Source of the DNA: Treponema sp.
GTDB taxonomy: Bacteria > Spirochaetota > Spirochaetia > Treponematales > Treponemataceae
Assembly: GCA_017469785.1 (NCBI GenBank)
Contig: JAFUFU010000026.1
Coordinates: 1-64,000, forward strand
DNA: 64,000 nucleotides
Direction: 5' to 3'
A model generated the notes under the pieces. The model worked only from the letters and a program-made list of their open reading frames with translations. It searched no databases and was not told where the DNA came from. Shown piece after piece: positions 51,002 to 59,866 of the stretch (positions are counted from its first letter, which is position 1; each line of letters opens with the position of its first letter). The position numbers were made by a program, and so were the translations under genes.

Positions 51002-52078
51002 ATGAAAAAAAGATTGGGCGTGCTCATGTGTGCAATTGCATTTGGCACGAGCGTTTATGCGTATAACCCGCCTGCCGGAGGTCAGAATGTCCTCAGGCTT
51101 ACAGAACCGCAGCTTATAACTGGAGCCAATTCCGCTTCTGGAGGTGGAATCTTCGGCGTTACCCCTGCTTCAATAGTAATCAACCCTGCTTTGACGGCAT
51201 GGGAGCAGCGCATTACTCTGGATGCGGCCGGTACGGCACTTGTCAGCACGAACAGTGATGATGACCGCAAGCTTGGCGGAGCTGTCGAGGGTGGGCTTCT
51301 GATTCCGTCACGATGGTGCGTCTCGACCCTGTTGTTTCAAGGTGTGTGGACGGAATTCGCCGATATGCCTGTCGGAAACAGCATCAATTTTACCGCCGGC
51401 CTTGCAAAGGACATAACTGATGACGTGTCAGTCGGAATCTCAGGGAACTTCGGGCTTCTTTACGGAGACCTTACGAAATCTGACTGGACTGCAAGCGGAG
51501 CTTTGGGCGCTTATTATCATTTTGGCGATTTGGGAATCCTGAAAGGCCTGCGTTTTGGTGCGGCCCTCACAAATCTTGGAAAAATGTATTCCAACACAGA
51601 GACTGCAGGAATCAAGTCTGTATATGATGAAACCTATGATGATGTTGATTCTTGGCCGGGAATCGCAACGGTACGTACGGGTGTCGCGGCTTCTCTTGTG
51701 CAGGAACGGGATTTTGAATTGGGAGCCTCCTTCGATCTCGCTTATCCGGCATTTCAGGATGTGGTCGTTGATACAGGTCTCCAGCTCAGGGTCAAGGATT
51801 TCCTGAAAATATCTTCTTCATGGGAATTTGATGTCCGTGAGTTTTCTTACGATGCCAAAAATATCCTGCCCTCTGTCGGAGTCAGCTTCAAATTCCTGTT
51901 CAAGTCAAAGGAAGGCTCTTATCTTGCTCGAAAAGGCTGGGCCGAAAGCGAGATGACGGTTTCCGGGGCATGGAAGCAAATGTACAAATCTGTCAATGCT
52001 GTCAGCGCTGGTCTTGTCATGAATCTTGGTCTTGAAGACACGAAAGCACCTGAAGTTATCTTGTGGGGAGAAGAATAA
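51002..52078 (+). CDS. UPF0164/FadL-like outer-membrane beta-barrel protein
   Basis: A 358-residue exported protein. ATG 51002 follows GGGAGGATGT; the longer frame upstream is AT-rich leader sequence. The signal peptide runs to about residue 20 (SVYAY). The mature part has the FadL/UPF0164 pattern: an N-terminal segment with ASGGGIFGVTPASIVINPAL (about 42-61), then alternating amphipathic strands (ITLDAAGTALVST, SINFTAGLAKDITDDVSVGI, FGAALTNLGKMYS) to the C-terminus. In T. pallidum this family is considered an outer-membrane porin-like group. It is followed three bases later by the Ig/OmpA gene, suggesting a functional pair. Confidence 0.8.
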   Translation: MKKRLGVLMCAIAFGTSVYAYNPPAGGQNVLRLTEPQLITGANSASGGGIFGVTPASIVINPALTAWEQRITLDAAGTALVSTNSDDDRKLGGAVEGGLLIPSRWCVSTLLFQGVWTEFADMPVGNSINFTAGLAKDITDDVSVGISGNFGLLYGDLTKSDWTASGALGAYYHFGDLGILKGLRFGAALTNLGKMYSNTETAGIKSVYDETYDDVDSWPGIATVRTGVAASLVQERDFELGASFDLAYPAFQDVVVDTGLQLRVKDFLKISSSWEFDVREFSYDAKNILPSVGVSFKFLFKSKEGSYLARKGWAESEMTVSGAWKQMYKSVNAVSAGLVMNLGLEDTKAPEVILWGEE

Positions 52079-52080
52079 AA

Positions 52081-55000
52081 ATGAAGAAACCGATTCTTGT
52101 TTTTACAGCCGTTGCTCTTGTTTCTGCGGCTGCCTTTGCGGAAAAAAATCCTGTTTACATTTCTCCGAATAATGACGGAAAGCAGGATGCCCTTGAAGTT
52201 CCGTTCAAAATCAAAGAAAACCGGTATGTGAAAGACTGGTCTTTTATCATTGAGAACGAGAAAGGTCAGATTGTGCGAACTATCGGCAACAAGGAAAAGC
52301 GTGAGTCAAAAATCACCTTCAAGACTTTCTGGAAAGCCTTGTTTACTCCCAAGTCAGGGGTCACGGTTCCATCTTCAATCATGTGGAACGGTATCATGGA
52401 CGACGGCGAGGTTGCTCCGGACGGCACCTACTACTATTATGCAACAGCGACAGATGATAACGGCAATACTGCCGCAACAAAAAAACTGGTCGTAATTGTC
52501 GATAACACGCCACCTGTCGTTGAGCTGGCCCAGCCATCTTCTAGTGAAAAAATTTTCGGCGAGGGTGCGAAACCTGTTCTCTCTGTCAGGCAGAACGGCT
52601 CGGAGGAGGATTCCTGGCTAGGCGTTTTTGCCGACGCAAATGGAAATGCCGTCCGAACTTATAAATGGACTTCAAGTTTCCCGCTTAGTTTTGAATGGAA
52701 TGGTTCCGATGATTCTGGAAGCCCTCTTCCTGACGGCGTTTATACATACAAGGTTTCCGCTGTTGACCGCGCCGGAAACGAATCAAACCAGGCCGTTATC
52801 TCAAACATCATCTATTCTGCTGATAAACCAGCTACGAACATTTCCATTTCTGGGAGCAAGTATTTCTCTCCGAATGGCAATGGCGTGAATGACACTGTTT
52901 CTTTCCTCGTAAAGATTCCTGTTCCAGACGCAAAATCTGTGAACAAGCTCGTTGACTGGTCTGTGAAAATCACGGATAAGAAAGGAAGCGTCGTAAAAAC
53001 ATACAGTGGTACTGACAATCCTCCTTCACGCATCGAATTTGACGGCAAAGCTGATTCGGGCACCCTTGCACCTGAAGGACTGTATCAGGCTGTCGTGAGC
53101 GCAAAGTATTCAAACGGTTTTGTTCCTGATATCGTAAAGTCCCCGGAATTCACTCTTGATAAAACAGCTCCAGCCGCAAAAGTCAAAGTCAACAATACGG
53201 TTTTCTCTCCAGACGGTGACGGAAACTCAGACGTGCTTCTCATCACTCAGGATGTGGTAAGCGATTCCGGTTCTCCCGTCAACAACTGGACAGGACGGAT
53301 TATCGATGCGTCTGGCAATACTGTTTCTGAATTTGATTTCGGTTCATTCCTTCCTGATGAGGTTGAGTGGAATGGTCTTGATGATTCTGGAAAACTTGCT
53401 GCCGATGGAAAATACAGATATGTGCTTTCTGCCACGGACCTTGCCGGCAACTCATCTGAAACATCCGTCAGCGATATTAATCTTGATACAAGCAAAACCG
53501 AGCTTCTTCTCGCTGTGTCGCCGGTGGCATTCAACCCGGCTGGAAGCGACAGAAACAAATCTTCTGTAAAATTGACTCCTGTCGTAAAAGCCGGAAGCAC
53601 TATCAACGAATACACGGTTGAAATCAAAAATGCGGCGGGTGAATCTGTCTGGTCACAGAATGGCACTGCTCTTCCATCCGTGATTTCATGGAACGGTTTG
53701 AGCAATGGCGGAACGCGTTGTGATGACGGAAAATACACGGCATATCTTTCTACAAAATCCCAGAACGGAAGCGAAGCAAAAACTTCTTCACAGGGATTCG
53801 TGCTTGATACTGTCGCTCCGTCCGTGGCCCTTGAGACTGCATATACATTGTTCTCTCCCGATGGCGACGGCAAAAAAGACACTGTTAAAATCTCGGCAAA
53901 GACATCTTCTGAGGACAAGTGGACTGCCGTGATTTATGACTCAAAGAATCAAGAGGTCCGCTCTTACAGCTGGCAAGGCTCCGTTCCTCCTTCAATTGAG
54001 TGGGATGGCACTGATTATGCAGGAAACACTGTCGAAGACGGAAATTATCGCATAGTATTTGCGTCGGAAGACGCTGCCGGCAACAAGGGAAATGCAGAAA
54101 TCGCAGGTATCCGTGTTGACAAACGAGAGGCAAAAGCTTATATCACGGCTGAGCTTGATGCCTTCAGCCCGAACGGTGACAATTTCCTTGAGACTCAGAA
54201 ACTCTCGCTCCGTCCTTCGCTCAAGGATGGTGTAGATTCATGGAGTGTCACTATCGTTACTCCGGAAGGCAAAGTCATCAAATCATGGAACGAGCAGGAC
54301 CAGAAGGACATGCCTGCTGAAATCAACTGGAATGGCCTTGATTCAGAAGGAAAAATCGCTGAGGGAGCTTTCATCGCCAACTTGAAAATTGCTTACGCGA
54401 AAGGCAATGAAGTCGACGTGAATTCATCTCTGTTTATCTGTTCTGTTACGCCACCGCAGCTCACTGTCAAAACAGCGCCGCAATATTTCTCTCCGGACAA
54501 TGACGGCGAAAATGATGATTTGTATATCCAGCTCAAAGGAAATGATGTCGTTCCGCTCAAAAACTGGTCTTTCACAATCAAAGATCCGAACGGAAAGCCC
54601 TTCTGGAGCACGAGCGGAAAGTCTTCTATTACGGAGCGTATCATTTGGGACGGACGCGGAAAGAACGGCGAGCTTGTTCAGTCTGCCACGGATTATCCGT
54701 ATACCTTTACAGTCACGGATACCTTGGGTATGACAAGCACTGTTGAAGGCAAAATCGAAGTCGATATTCTTGTCATCAGGGTTGGTGACGTGCTCAAAAT
54801 GGCTGTTCCTTCTATTATATTCCGACAAGATGCCGCTGATTTCGGTGTCCGTGTCGTTGATGCAAGCGGAAATATCACAAAACCCGGCATCACAGAAGCT
54901 CAGGCCGCAAACAACGAGCGAATCCTCAAGCGTATCGCCCAGATTCTCAATAAATTTAAGAACTATACGGTTACGGTTGAAGGACATGCGAATTCTGTCA

Positions 55001-55221
55001 CTGGTCTTGAGGACGAGGAGACGACAAACAAGTATGGTCTTGCCCTTGAGCCTCTTTCAAAGGATCGGGCTGAATTCGTCAAGGAAAAGCTTAAGAGCTA
55101 TGGTGTTGACGGAAACCGCCTTTCTGCAGTCGGTCGTGGCGGGCGTCAGCCGGTTGCCGCTCGTGGAGATAAAGACAACGCATGGAAGAACAGGCGTGTT
55201 GAATTCATCCTCAATAAGTAG
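52081..55221 (+). CDS. Large exported protein with FlgD-Ig-like repeats and C-terminal OmpA domain
   Basis: A 1046-residue protein with a signal peptide (cleavage near AFA, residue 20). Eight units follow with the pattern WNGxDDxGxxxxDGxYxYxxxAxD plus an opening FSPDGDGxxD-like loop seen at least seven times (ISPNNDGKQD, FSPNGNGVND, FSPDGDGNSD, FSPDGDGKKD); the Asp-rich loops look able to bind calcium. The last 110 residues form an OmpA/MotB domain binding peptidoglycan (VTVEGHANS, LSKDRAEFVKEKL, NRRVEFILNK). It likely reaches from cell wall into periplasm or surface, working with the barrel protein three bases upstream. Confidence 0.85.
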   Translation: MKKPILVFTAVALVSAAAFAEKNPVYISPNNDGKQDALEVPFKIKENRYVKDWSFIIENEKGQIVRTIGNKEKRESKITFKTFWKALFTPKSGVTVPSSIMWNGIMDDGEVAPDGTYYYYATATDDNGNTAATKKLVVIVDNTPPVVELAQPSSSEKIFGEGAKPVLSVRQNGSEEDSWLGVFADANGNAVRTYKWTSSFPLSFEWNGSDDSGSPLPDGVYTYKVSAVDRAGNESNQAVISNIIYSADKPATNISISGSKYFSPNGNGVNDTVSFLVKIPVPDAKSVNKLVDWSVKITDKKGSVVKTYSGTDNPPSRIEFDGKADSGTLAPEGLYQAVVSAKYSNGFVPDIVKSPEFTLDKTAPAAKVKVNNTVFSPDGDGNSDVLLITQDVVSDSGSPVNNWTGRIIDASGNTVSEFDFGSFLPDEVEWNGLDDSGKLAADGKYRYVLSATDLAGNSSETSVSDINLDTSKTELLLAVSPVAFNPAGSDRNKSSVKLTPVVKAGSTINEYTVEIKNAAGESVWSQNGTALPSVISWNGLSNGGTRCDDGKYTAYLSTKSQNGSEAKTSSQGFVLDTVAPSVALETAYTLFSPDGDGKKDTVKISAKTSSEDKWTAVIYDSKNQEVRSYSWQGSVPPSIEWDGTDYAGNTVEDGNYRIVFASEDAAGNKGNAEIAGIRVDKREAKAYITAELDAFSPNGDNFLETQKLSLRPSLKDGVDSWSVTIVTPEGKVIKSWNEQDQKDMPAEINWNGLDSEGKIAEGAFIANLKIAYAKGNEVDVNSSLFICSVTPPQLTVKTAPQYFSPDNDGENDDLYIQLKGNDVVPLKNWSFTIKDPNGKPFWSTSGKSSITERIIWDGRGKNGELVQSATDYPYTFTVTDTLGMTSTVEGKIEVDILVIRVGDVLKMAVPSIIFRQDAADFGVRVVDASGNITKPGITEAQAANNERILKRIAQILNKFKNYTVTVEGHANSVTGLEDEETTNKYGLALEPLSKDRAEFVKEKLKSYGVDGNRLSAVGRGGRQPVAARGDKDNAWKNRRVEFILNK

Positions 55222-55987
55222 CTCCTGCATTTCCGCAGAACTTTTTGAAAAACTGATTTCGCTGGCTCAAAAATACGAGTCAGCGGATTTTCTCAAAAAA
55301 GATCCGTCTCAGTTCATGCACAGGTATTCTTCCGAGCGTGAAATCGAGGCGGTCGCTTTTATCGCTGCGAATCTGGCTTTTGGCCGTCGCGAGCAGATTC
55401 TTTCTCATGTCGAGCTGATTCTGGAACAGGCCGGAGCCTCACCGGTTGACTGGATTCTTTCAAAAAAATATGCAGCTTTTTTCCCGCTGAATGAAAAATC
55501 CTTTTATCGAATGTACACGAACAGGGATATGTGCCTGTTTTTTGACGGAATGCGCTCAATTCTGGAACGCTCTGCAACAATCGGCGGATTTTTCAAGGAA
55601 AAGTGGCAGAAGACAGGGATGTCCGGGAATTTTGAAAATGGGCGCAGGATTTTCCTTCACCAAATCATCGCGGATTCCTTTGCGCCGGAATGCAAGCTCC
55701 TTCCCCATTCAAGGGATTCGGCCGCCAAGAAAGTGAATATGCTGCTCCGCTGGCTTGTCCGTGATAATTCTCCAGTTGATTTAGGACTGTGGAAATGGTT
55801 CAGCAAAAAAGACCTGCTCATGCCTCTTGATACCCATGTCATGCGGCAGGCTAATGAACTGGCTCTGATTTCTTCCAAGTCCGCGAATCTCCGTACGGCT
55901 CTTGAGCTGACAAAAAAAGTCGCCGAGGTATTCCCCGACGACCCTGTAAAAGCAGATTTCGCTTTGTTCGGATTGGGCGTGAGCTAA
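55196..55987 (+). CDS. TIGR02757 family protein
   Basis: A protein of about 263 residues belonging to the TIGR02757 (DUF2400) family: AVAFIAANLAFGRREQILSH near 53-72 and LGLWKWFSKKDLLMPLDTHV near 198-217 are typical. It is cytoplasmic and its function is unknown; the fold is often compared with DNA glycosylases. The start is uncertain: the frame stays open far upstream inside the OmpA-protein gene, no ATG is near, and GTG 55196 or TTG 55199 fit the family length, giving a 23-26-base overlap. Its stop overlaps the convergent FlgN-like gene by four bases. Confidence 0.8.
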   Translation: MLNSSSISSSCISAELFEKLISLAQKYESADFLKKDPSQFMHRYSSEREIEAVAFIAANLAFGRREQILSHVELILEQAGASPVDWILSKKYAAFFPLNEKSFYRMYTNRDMCLFFDGMRSILERSATIGGFFKEKWQKTGMSGNFENGRRIFLHQIIADSFAPECKLLPHSRDSAAKKVNMLLRWLVRDNSPVDLGLWKWFSKKDLLMPLDTHVMRQANELALISSKSANLRTALELTKKVAEVFPDDPVKADFALFGLGVS

Positions 55988-56472
55988 GCGTTGTATTCGA
56001 TAACGCTGCCTACAGCTTGTTTTTCGGCATAGACAGAACTTCTTCCCCTGTAAGGATTCATCAGGTTCATGTTGCCAAGCTGATTCTTGATTTTTCCCAT
56101 TTGAGATTGAAGAAGGGTGCGGTTGCGCTCGTTCTGGGCGAGAACCTGCTTCTGTAAATTCGCAAGGTCAAGCTGAAGCTGCTCCACGCTGGCATTGTCT
56201 CGGGCCGGAACGCCTGGCATAATCGCGTTATACATTCCCTGCATCGGAACGATGACTTTCTGAAGGCTCGCGAGATTTTTGACAATCTGGTTTTCAAGTT
56301 CCGTATGAGCCGCGATGGAATCCCCGTCTTCCATCTCAATTTTTCCTTCCTGACTTTCAAGCACCAGGAGATACTCCTGAAATTTATTCCGCTGCTGTTC
56401 GAGCAGTTTCCTGAAGCGCTTGAGGATTGCGATTCTTTCGTCCAATTCTTCTTTTGAGAGTTCCTTTGACAT
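55984..56472 (-). CDS. FlgN-like flagellar chaperone
   Basis: A 162-residue all-helical cytoplasmic protein directly downstream of fliS. ATG 56472 follows AAAGGAGAAATCT. Long amphipathic helices (LDERIAILKRFRKLLEQQRN; LQLDLANLQKQVLAQNERNR) and the short ordered C-terminus (NLMNPYRGRSSVYA) fit FlgN-type chaperones for hook-associated proteins. Identity is supported by position and shape rather than by a distinct motif. Confidence 0.6.
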   Translation of the reverse strand: MSKELSKEELDERIAILKRFRKLLEQQRNKFQEYLLVLESQEGKIEMEDGDSIAAHTELENQIVKNLASLQKVIVPMQGMYNAIMPGVPARDNASVEQLQLDLANLQKQVLAQNERNRTLLQSQMGKIKNQLGNMNLMNPYRGRSSVYAEKQAVGSVIEYNA

Positions 56473-56488
56473 AGATTTCTCCTTTGCG

Positions 56489-56929
56489 TCAGCCCGTGAT
56501 GTTAAGCGTTCGCTGTGCCTGAGGAATTGCATCAGCCTGTGTGTTTGATGCGGCAGCTTCCCATGCGGAACCGAGTTGTTTGATCATATCGAGAATAAGA
56601 CGCAGCTTTCCCTTATCCTGATTGATGCTTATGTTCATAAGCTCTTTATTGAAATAAACATAGAGAGACATGAGATTCTGTGCAATCTGCCCCCCCTTGT
56701 CCATATCCAGCGAGACCTGAAGCTCATTGATGATTTCCTGAGCTTTCATAATATGTTTACCGAATTTTTCGATTGCTGATGCCGGAAGTTTGTCATCTGC
56801 ACCAAAACAGTTCTGTGCCGCGCTCAGTTCCCGCTCTGCGCCCTGATAAAGCATCACTACGAGTTTTCCCTGACTTGCGGTTTTTACAGCTGTTGTCTGA
56901 TAGGCTGCGTAAGGATTTCCAAATGCCAT
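56489..56929 (-). CDS. fliS: Flagellin export chaperone FliS
   Basis: A 146-residue helical protein that binds flagellin and prevents early polymerisation. Family features are the N-terminal NPYAAYQTTAVKTAS (5-19), KLVVMLYQGAERELSAA (22-38) and the later QNLMSLYVYFNKELMNISI. A run of seven G inside the gene (codons AAG GGG GGG CAG, near 56696) is a possible slippage site. GGGAGGGAAAAC precedes ATG and a sigma-28-like promoter lies upstream. Confidence 0.92.
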   Translation of the reverse strand: MAFGNPYAAYQTTAVKTASQGKLVVMLYQGAERELSAAQNCFGADDKLPASAIEKFGKHIMKAQEIINELQVSLDMDKGGQIAQNLMSLYVYFNKELMNISINQDKGKLRLILDMIKQLGSAWEAAASNTQADAIPQAQRTLNITG

Positions 56930-56962
56930 GTTTTCCCTCCCGAAAACAGTTATTCCCTATTA

Positions 56963-56989
56963 TTTTCGGAAATTGAGTGAGTGAGTTTA
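56963..56989 (-). promoter_or_regulatory. Sigma-28 (FliA)-like promoter of fliS
   Basis: On the minus strand TAAA (56986-56989), exactly 15 bases, TCCGAAAA (56963-56970; consensus GCCGATAA). It gives a leader of about 25-30 bases with a strong ribosome site. fliS is a known late flagellar gene in many bacteria. Confidence 0.65.
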
Positions 56990-57084
56990 GTTTTTTTTCT
57001 TGAGAAATGGATTTTCACCATAATAGAAAGTGATTTAATGTGCACGTGATGCCTTAAAGCCTCTTAGTTTTTTTTACTTTTCTA

Positions 57085-57113
57085 TTCACTAAATGACATT
57101 TTTTCTCTATATT
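57085..57113 (+). promoter_or_regulatory. Promoter of the ftsH operon
   Basis: TTCACT (57085-57090), 17-base spacer, TATATT (57108-57113), start near 57120 and ATG at 57146. Confidence 0.45.
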
Positions 57114-57145
57114 ATTAAGAGCATATTTTTAAATTGAGAAGATTA

Positions 57146-59194
57146 ATGGCTGATATTAACGAAACAAAAAAAGACGACGAAGAAAACAAAAACGACAGGG
57201 ATCCGTACAATTTTTTCAAACTTGATCCCAATTCAAACGATGAAGACGATTTTAACCGCAACAAAAAACCCTTCAAATTTCCGTTTTTCACTCTGATGGT
57301 AGCGGTTGTTCTGGCACTTGCGTTTGTGAATATCTTCCTCCTGCAAAAACCAGAAGAAGAACCGATTGATTATTCCCTGTTCGTCCAGTATGTCAACGAG
57401 GGAAAAATCGTTCGGGTTGATTTTCAGGAATCCATTTTTATCGGATACGGCCCCGAAGATTCTTCCGTCTCCTCGTCCCTCAGTGATGAAAGCGGGCTTC
57501 CGGCATTTTCATTTGTCCGACGTCCCCAGCAGAATCAGTTCTCAAACCGAAAGCAGTATCGTACTTACGGTTATCTCGGGCTTTCCGAGAATTTGCTGAA
57601 TATCCTCGACGAAAAGGGAATTCCATATAAATTTGTTCGAAAGCAGACGAATGTTTTCATTCAGATTCTTATTAATATTCTTCCTTTCCTGATTTTGCTT
57701 GCGATTTATTTCTTCATGTTCCGACGGATGACTGGTGGAATGGGCGGAGTCGGCTCGATTTTCGGTGGCGGAAGCAAGAGCAAGGCTGTTGACGAGGGAA
57801 AGGTCAAAACCCGTTTTGATGATGTTGCTGGCGTTGACGAGGCAAAGGAGGAGCTTGTCGAGGTCGTTGATTTCCTGAAATCTCCTAAAAAGTACACTGA
57901 CATAGGCGGTAAAATTCCAAAAGGCGTTTTGCTCGTAGGTCCTCCGGGAACTGGTAAAACCCTTCTTGCCCGTGCCGTAGCTGGTGAGGCTGGTGTTCCA
58001 TTCTTCCGTATTTCCGGCTCTGATTTTGTCGAGATGTTCGTAGGTGTCGGTGCCAGCCGTGTTCGCGACTTGTTCAAGCAGGCCCGCGAAAAGGCTCCTT
58101 GTATCATCTTCATTGACGAGATAGACGCAATCGGTAAAAGCCGCATGAACGGTTTTTCCAGCAATGATGAGCGTGAGCAGACTTTGAATCAGCTTTTGGT
58201 TGAAATGGACGGATTTGACAACGAAAAAGGCCTGATTATCCTTGCGGCAACCAACCGTGCGGATATCCTTGATCCGGCTCTTCTTCGCCCTGGTCGTTTT
58301 GATCGTCAGGTTCCGGTAGAACGTCCGGATGTCAAGGGGCGCGAGGCTATCCTTAAAATCCATGCAAAGAATGTCAAGCTGGATGATTCTGTTGATTTTG
58401 AATCTCTCGCTCATGGAACTGTAGGTTTTGCAGGCGCTGATTTGGCTAATGTCGTGAATGAGGCTGCTCTCCTTGCGGTCCGTAATGGTCACGATAAAGT
58501 TTCAATGACTGATTTCAATGATGCAATCGACAAGGTAAGCATTGGTCTCAAAAAGAAGAGCCGTAAAGAGAACGAAAAGGAAATGCGTCTTGTTGCAGTC
58601 CATGAGACAGGCCACGCCCTTGTGGCAGCCTTTACTCCCGGCCACACTCCGGTCAACAAGATTACGGTCGTGCCACGCTCTCACGGTGTGGGCGGTTTCA
58701 CGCAGTTCCGCGAAGAAAAAGAAGAAAAGCACTTCATGACCCGTACGGACATGATTAACGATGTGGACAGCTCCCTTGGCGGACGGGCTGCGGAAGAAAT
58801 CATCCTCGGTGACATTTCAACAGGTGCTTCAAATGACATCGCTCAGGCAACGGATATCATCAAGCGTATGATTACTGACTATGGTATGAGCGAAAAATTC
58901 AAGAATATGACTCTTGGCAGGGGTGTTCTCGGTCAGAGAGGTGGGGAACCGAATCTTGTACGTGAATTCAGCGAGGAAACCCAGAATTTCATTGATGAAG
59001 AAATTGCCCGGATTATGAATGAGCGTTATGAGCATGTCCTTGAGCTTCTTCGTTCCAAAAAGGATTTGCTCGAGTACATTTCAAACCGTCTTATCGAAGT
59101 CGAAACTATGGATTCAAAAGAATTCAACGATATCATACAGGCCCATGAGCATTGTGAGGAAGTGTCGGAAAAAGCTACAGGAGATGAACAATGA
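57146..59194 (+). CDS. ftsH: ATP-dependent zinc metalloprotease FtsH
   Basis: A 682-residue membrane AAA protease that degrades misfolded or regulatory membrane proteins. An acidic N-terminus (1-45) is followed by a membrane helix (about 48-65), the FtsH periplasmic domain, a second helix (about 170-190), the AAA module (Walker A GPPGTGKT near 265-272; Walker [12 protein letters not shown]) and the peptidase domain with zinc motif HETGH (near 485-489). ATG 57146 is preferred over TTG 57134, although the GAGAAG ribosome site lies very close. First of four genes ftsH-lolA-rodZ-rimO. Confidence 0.95.
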   Translation: MADINETKKDDEENKNDRDPYNFFKLDPNSNDEDDFNRNKKPFKFPFFTLMVAVVLALAFVNIFLLQKPEEEPIDYSLFVQYVNEGKIVRVDFQESIFIGYGPEDSSVSSSLSDESGLPAFSFVRRPQQNQFSNRKQYRTYGYLGLSENLLNILDEKGIPYKFVRKQTNVFIQILINILPFLILLAIYFFMFRRMTGGMGGVGSIFGGGSKSKAVDEGKVKTRFDDVAGVDEAKEELVEVVDFLKSPKKYTDIGGKIPKGVLLVGPPGTGKTLLARAVAGEAGVPFFRISGSDFVEMFVGVGASRVRDLFKQAREKAPCIIFIDEIDAIGKSRMNGFSSNDEREQTLNQLLVEMDGFDNEKGLIILAATNRADILDPALLRPGRFDRQVPVERPDVKGREAILKIHAKNVKLDDSVDFESLAHGTVGFAGADLANVVNEAALLAVRNGHDKVSMTDFNDAIDKVSIGLKKKSRKENEKEMRLVAVHETGHALVAAFTPGHTPVNKITVVPRSHGVGGFTQFREEKEEKHFMTRTDMINDVDSSLGGRAAEEIILGDISTGASNDIAQATDIIKRMITDYGMSEKFKNMTLGRGVLGQRGGEPNLVREFSEETQNFIDEEIARIMNERYEHVLELLRSKKDLLEYISNRLIEVETMDSKEFNDIIQAHEHCEEVSEKATGDEQ

Positions 59195-59859
59195 AAAAAT
59201 ATATTGCTTTCACTTTGATTTCGCTTTTGGCCGCTGCCGCTTTTTCTCAGGGAATTTTGACGGCATCGTCTTTTTTCAAGTCTGTTTCCGAGAACTATGC
59301 CACAATCAAGGATTATGAGGCTGACGTCGATATAAAGGCTTCAAAAACCTCAATGTCGGGGCATCTTTCTTATAAATCTCCGAATCTGCTCCGTATTGAT
59401 TTCACAAGTCCTGAAGAGCAGGTTATCTGTTTCAACGGTGATTTACTCACGATATATTTGCCTGGCTCCGCCGCGATTTTAAATCAGGCTGTCGATAATT
59501 CATCAAATAACGGCACGAATCTGGCTACGGCGCAAGGGCTTTCTTTGCTGGGACGCTATTATTCTCCGGCCTACGAAACTGGTCAGGATGCCGTTCCTCT
59601 TGACGAGGGCAGCGAAGAAATGGTCGTGAATCTGATTTTGCGCCGCAGGAATATGAGCGAGGCATTTTCTACAATAAAAATGTCTGTCTCGCCATCCACG
59701 ATGCTTATTCGCAGGCTTGTGGCCACGACTCCTCAGGGAGAAGTTTTTTCTTTTGATTTCAAAAACTATACGCTGAATGGCGGAATTTCAGACCAACGTT
59801 TTATATATGATCCGCCAACATCGGCAAATAATTACAATAATTTCCTCTTTTCGGAGTAA
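59191..59859 (+). CDS. lolA: LolA-like lipoprotein carrier
   Basis: A 222-residue periplasmic protein with a signal peptide (cleavage near AFSQ, 17-20). The body follows the LolA half-barrel pattern: SVSENYATIKDYEADVDI, GHLSYKSPNLLRIDFTSPEE, QVICFNGDLLTIYLP. LolA carries lipoproteins from inner to outer membrane, which fits the many lipoproteins in this window. The ATG overlaps the ftsH stop (ATGA). Confidence 0.82.
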   Translation: MKKYIAFTLISLLAAAAFSQGILTASSFFKSVSENYATIKDYEADVDIKASKTSMSGHLSYKSPNLLRIDFTSPEEQVICFNGDLLTIYLPGSAAILNQAVDNSSNNGTNLATAQGLSLLGRYYSPAYETGQDAVPLDEGSEEMVVNLILRRRNMSEAFSTIKMSVSPSTMLIRRLVATTPQGEVFSFDFKNYTLNGGISDQRFIYDPPTSANNYNNFLFSE

Positions 59860-59866
59860 GTAAAAA

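Noticed and set aside
54743..55195. Long in-frame upstream extension of the TIGR02757 gene
   Set aside because: It overlaps the OmpA domain in another frame, and its Ser/Arg-rich translation has no similarity to the family; the true start must be near 55196.
57542..58492. A 316-codon minus-strand frame
   Set aside because: Lies entirely opposite the conserved AAA module of ftsH, with no ribosome site and no protein-like features.
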